A DNA stretch of 59,114 nucleotides from Allofranklinella schreckenbergeri (GTDB lineage: Bacteria > Pseudomonadota > Gammaproteobacteria > Burkholderiales > Burkholderiaceae_C), in NCBI RefSeq assembly GCF_003703475.1, contig NZ_RDQM01000014.1, forward strand, positions 1 through 59,114. The letters are read 5' to 3'. Below are positions 57,296-59,114 of the stretch, one piece after another. The position numbers and the translations under genes are program-made. The stretch's first letter is position 1. Each line of letters begins with the position of its first letter. The notes under the pieces are model-generated. The model had not been told where the DNA came from, did not search any database, and was given only the letters and a program-made list of their open reading frames with translations.

Positions 57296-58225
57296 ATGAT
57301 CGGGCGTATTGTTGAAATTGCAGACGACCATCGACATCTCTTCGTTAATCGTGGTTTCATGGTGGTGCGTGACACCGAGGGCGAGCGCAAGGAGCTGGGG
57401 CAGGTGCCGTTGGACGACATCGCCGCCGTCATCGCCAATGCCCACGGCATCAGCTACACCAACAACCTCCTGGTGGCTCTGGCCGAGCGCGGCGCGCCCT
57501 TCGTGCTGTGCGCGGCCAATCACAATGCCGTGGGCATGCTGCTGACGCTGGACGGCCATCACGTACAGGCCAAGCGCATCGAAGCGCAAATCGCCGCCAG
57601 CTTGCCCACGCACAAGCGGCTGTGGGCGGCCATCGTCAAATCCAAACTGGAGCAACAAGCCGCCGCACTGGAGGCCGCAGGCGCGCCCACCGCGCCCTTG
57701 ACTGCGTTGGTGCGCAAGGTCAAAAGCGGCGATCCGGAAAACGTCGAAGGCCAAGGCGCCCGGCGCTACTGGGGCTTGCTGTTCGGCAAGGACTTCCGCC
57801 GCGATCAGAATGCCGGCGGCCTCAACGCCCTGCTGAACTACGGCTACACCGTCCTGCGCTCCGCCACCGCCCGCGCCACAGTGGCCGCCGGCCTGCATCC
57901 CAGCATTGGCCTGCACCACAGCAACGATGGCAATGCCATGCGACTGGTCGATGACCTGATGGAGCCCTTCCGCCCGGTCATCGACCTGAAAGTCTGGCAA
58001 TTGCAGCGCGCCGGTGAAGAACAGGTCACGCCCGAAGCCAAGCGCGCCTTGGCGCATACCCTTTATGACGACATGCAAAGCCGCGCTGGCGTCACCCCGG
58101 TGATGGTCTGCATGCAGAAACTGGCCATCTCGCTGGCCCAAGTGTATCTGGGCGAACGCGACAAGCTGGAACTGCCGCTGCCGGGCTTGCCGCTCGCTCT
58201 GGCGAAAAACTTGAACCCAGAATGA
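57296..58225 (+). CDS. cas1: CRISPR integrase Cas1
   Basis: 309 aa, 14 bp after cas9. Metal-binding residues E151 (NVEGQGARRYW), H207/H208 (GLHHSNDGN) and E223 (LVDDLMEPFRP), with an N-terminal beta-sandwich (MIGRIVEIADDHRHLFVNRG). With Cas2 it inserts new spacers into the array. No csn2 or cas4 is present, as usual for II-C. Confidence 0.96.
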   Translation: MIGRIVEIADDHRHLFVNRGFMVVRDTEGERKELGQVPLDDIAAVIANAHGISYTNNLLVALAERGAPFVLCAANHNAVGMLLTLDGHHVQAKRIEAQIAASLPTHKRLWAAIVKSKLEQQAAALEAAGAPTAPLTALVRKVKSGDPENVEGQGARRYWGLLFGKDFRRDQNAGGLNALLNYGYTVLRSATARATVAAGLHPSIGLHHSNDGNAMRLVDDLMEPFRPVIDLKVWQLQRAGEEQVTPEAKRALAHTLYDDMQSRAGVTPVMVCMQKLAISLAQVYLGERDKLELPLPGLPLALAKNLNPE

Positions 58226-58234
58226 TGCGATGCC

Positions 58235-58561
58235 ATGCTTTCAGGATACCGACTGATGTGGATGCTGGTAATGTTCGATTTACCCGTGCTCACCAAAGCC
58301 GAGCGCAAAGCTGCAGGTAATTTTCGCAAGGCGTTATTGGATATGGGCTTTGAGATGAGCCAACTCAGCGTCTATCTGCGCTTTTGCAGCAGCCAAACCC
58401 AGCTTGATACCTACACCCGCCGGGTAGAGGCCATCTTGCCGGTCGGTGGTAAGGTCAGCGTATTACAGTTCACTGACAAGCAATACGAACGCATCTTGAC
58501 ATTTCAGGGAAGAACCAAGCAGCCACCGTTGAAAACGCCTGAGCAGTTCACACTTTTCTAG
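58235..58561 (+). CDS. cas2: CRISPR-associated protein Cas2
   Basis: 108 aa from ATG 58235; ATG 58256 is an alternative start. RLMWMLVMFDLPVLTKAERK with the conserved aspartate of the ferredoxin fold, FEMSQLSVYLRFC and SVLQFTDKQYERILTF. It holds Cas1 dimers together. Nine bases after cas1. Confidence 0.95.
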   Translation: MLSGYRLMWMLVMFDLPVLTKAERKAAGNFRKALLDMGFEMSQLSVYLRFCSSQTQLDTYTRRVEAILPVGGKVSVLQFTDKQYERILTFQGRTKQPPLKTPEQFTLF

Positions 58562-58593
58562 CCAGAGTGATGTTTTTTCTCTTCTCGAAAAGC

Positions 58594-58621
58594 AGAAAAC
58601 CCCTTGTAAAAACAATGGGTT
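58594..58621 (-). terminator. Terminator for the crRNA transcript (minus strand)
   Basis: On the minus strand AACCCATTGT (58621-58612), loop TTTT, ACAAGGGGTT (58607-58598) with one mismatch, then TTCTGCTTTT. It lies between the array and cas2 and supports transcription of the array toward cas2. Confidence 0.65.
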
Positions 58622-58632
58622 ACTGCATAGGG

Positions 58633-58990
58633 ATTTTAGATCACTGGGATTTGTGCTCTAACCGGAACAACGGCAGGCGCAGCTTGCCGTCCTCCCCAAT
58701 TTTAGATCACTGGGATTTGTGCTCTAACCGGAACACTGGTACAAAAGCGCCGAATTGCACACGGATTTTAGATCACTGGGATTTGTGCTCTAATCGGAAC
58801 CATCGACGAGTGCCACAATGACATGCCTAAATTTTAGATCACTGGGATTTGTGCTCTAACCGGAACAGCGGCAACAGCGCGGCGCTTGGCACGTTCATTT
58901 TAGATCACTGGGATTTGTGCTCTAACCGGAACGGCCCTGCTCAGGGCCGCCGGGTATGCCCGATTTTAGATCACTGGGATTTGTGCTCTA
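58633..58990 (-). CRISPR. CRISPR array, five spacers, sixth repeat truncated by IS
   Basis: Repeats of 36 nt start at 58633, 58699, 58765, 58831, 58897 and 58963, with five 30-nt spacers between them (66-nt period). Repeats 1, 2, 4 and 5 are identical; repeat 3 has one change (CTAATCGG for CTAACCGG). Repeat 6 keeps 28 nt and is cut by IS-A. On the minus strand the repeat begins GTTCCGGTTAGAGCAC and ends GATCTAAAAT. The spacers showed no match to the prophage by eye. Confidence 0.97.
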
Positions 58991-59114
58991 GAGCGTGTTA
59001 TGAACTTTGAGCCAACCGAATCAACGGCATGGCATTGGGCAGCATGAGAATGGCAAAGACCACGAAGTGCAATCCCCCCAGTACGTCTGGCAATCGCTCG
59101 TAATCACGAGACAA
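58991..59114 (-). mobile_element. IS5-family element IS-A, 3' end (cut by window edge)
   Basis: The minus-strand transposase C-terminus LSRDYERLPDVLGGLHFVVF ... LIRLAQSS ends at TAA 59000-58998, followed by the terminal repeat CATAACACGCTC (59002-58991). It is inserted after GCTCTA inside a CRISPR repeat. The remaining 5' part of this copy is outside the window (or is the piece seen at 1-125). Confidence 0.85.

Noticed and set aside
58633-58990. Spacers targeting the resident prophage
   Set aside because: No convincing match of any of the five 30-nt spacers to the prophage or other parts of the window was seen by eye. A BLASTN search of spacers against this window and phage databases would be decisive.
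1-59114. tRNA or rRNA genes
   Set aside because: No cloverleaf with conserved GGTTCGAATCC-type arm or rRNA sequence was noticed on either strand; tRNAscan-SE would confirm.

Overview
The window reads as GC-rich chromosomal DNA of a betaproteobacterium, probably Burkholderiales/Comamonadaceae. This is inferred from codon use, gene content and a compact type II-C Cas9; there is no rRNA or tRNA marker to prove it. Both window edges lie inside copies of one IS5-family element (called IS-A here): its 5' end is at 1-125 and its 3' end at 58991-59114, both on the minus strand. IS-A sits in a second IS5-family element (IS-B, 126-430).

Positions 800-41441 hold one complete-looking transposable (Mu-like) prophage of 40,642 bp. 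Its ends can be fixed from the sequence. The termini are TGAAGG...GCTTCA, flanked by a 6-bp direct repeat CGAGGC (794-799 and 41442-41447). GATAAAT-type sites, presumably for the transposase, lie exactly 11 and 34 bp in from each end. Removing the prophage rejoins an IS5-type transposase reading LLPRRWVEERSF. The layout is BcepMu-like. A leftward early block (9529 to 950) carries two DNA-binding proteins, the transposase (A), its ATPase (B), Gam-like, GemA and Mor-like genes. A rightward block (9743-13387) holds the repressor, a PD-(D/E)xK restriction-like protein and a two-gene module whose order and topology resemble lambda RexA/RexB. Late genes then run rightward: lysis (13539-15239), Mu-type packaging and head genes (15762-25248), and a long-tail (siphovirus-like) module with tube, tape measure and tail-tip proteins but no sheath (25271-40061). 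A Com-like regulator and a C5-cytosine methyltransferase close the right end. The methyltransferase is overlapped almost completely by a second open frame. An identical 18-nt element (TGACACCTGTCAAAAGAC) heads the lysis, head and tail-tip operons and is the best candidate site for the late activator. Cargo genes include a toxin-antitoxin pair, a DUF2335 membrane protein and two counter-oriented membrane genes next to the tape-measure gene.

Positions 41890-53822 are host genes: cobB-cobU (cobalamin synthesis), ahpC and ahpF (peroxide reduction), an AraC-type regulator, a flavin reductase with an LLM-type flavin monooxygenase, a YjgN/DUF898 membrane protein with an M48 protease and a lipoprotein, and nth (endonuclease III).

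Positions 53848-58990 form a complete type II-C CRISPR-Cas locus. It has a divergent tracrRNA on the minus strand, then cas9, cas1 and cas2 on the plus strand. The array has five spacers and 36-nt repeats, and is read on the minus strand toward cas2. The repeat ends in a -10-like TAAAAT, so each crRNA may have its own promoter. The sixth repeat is cut by the IS-A copy at the right window edge, so the array may continue beyond the window.
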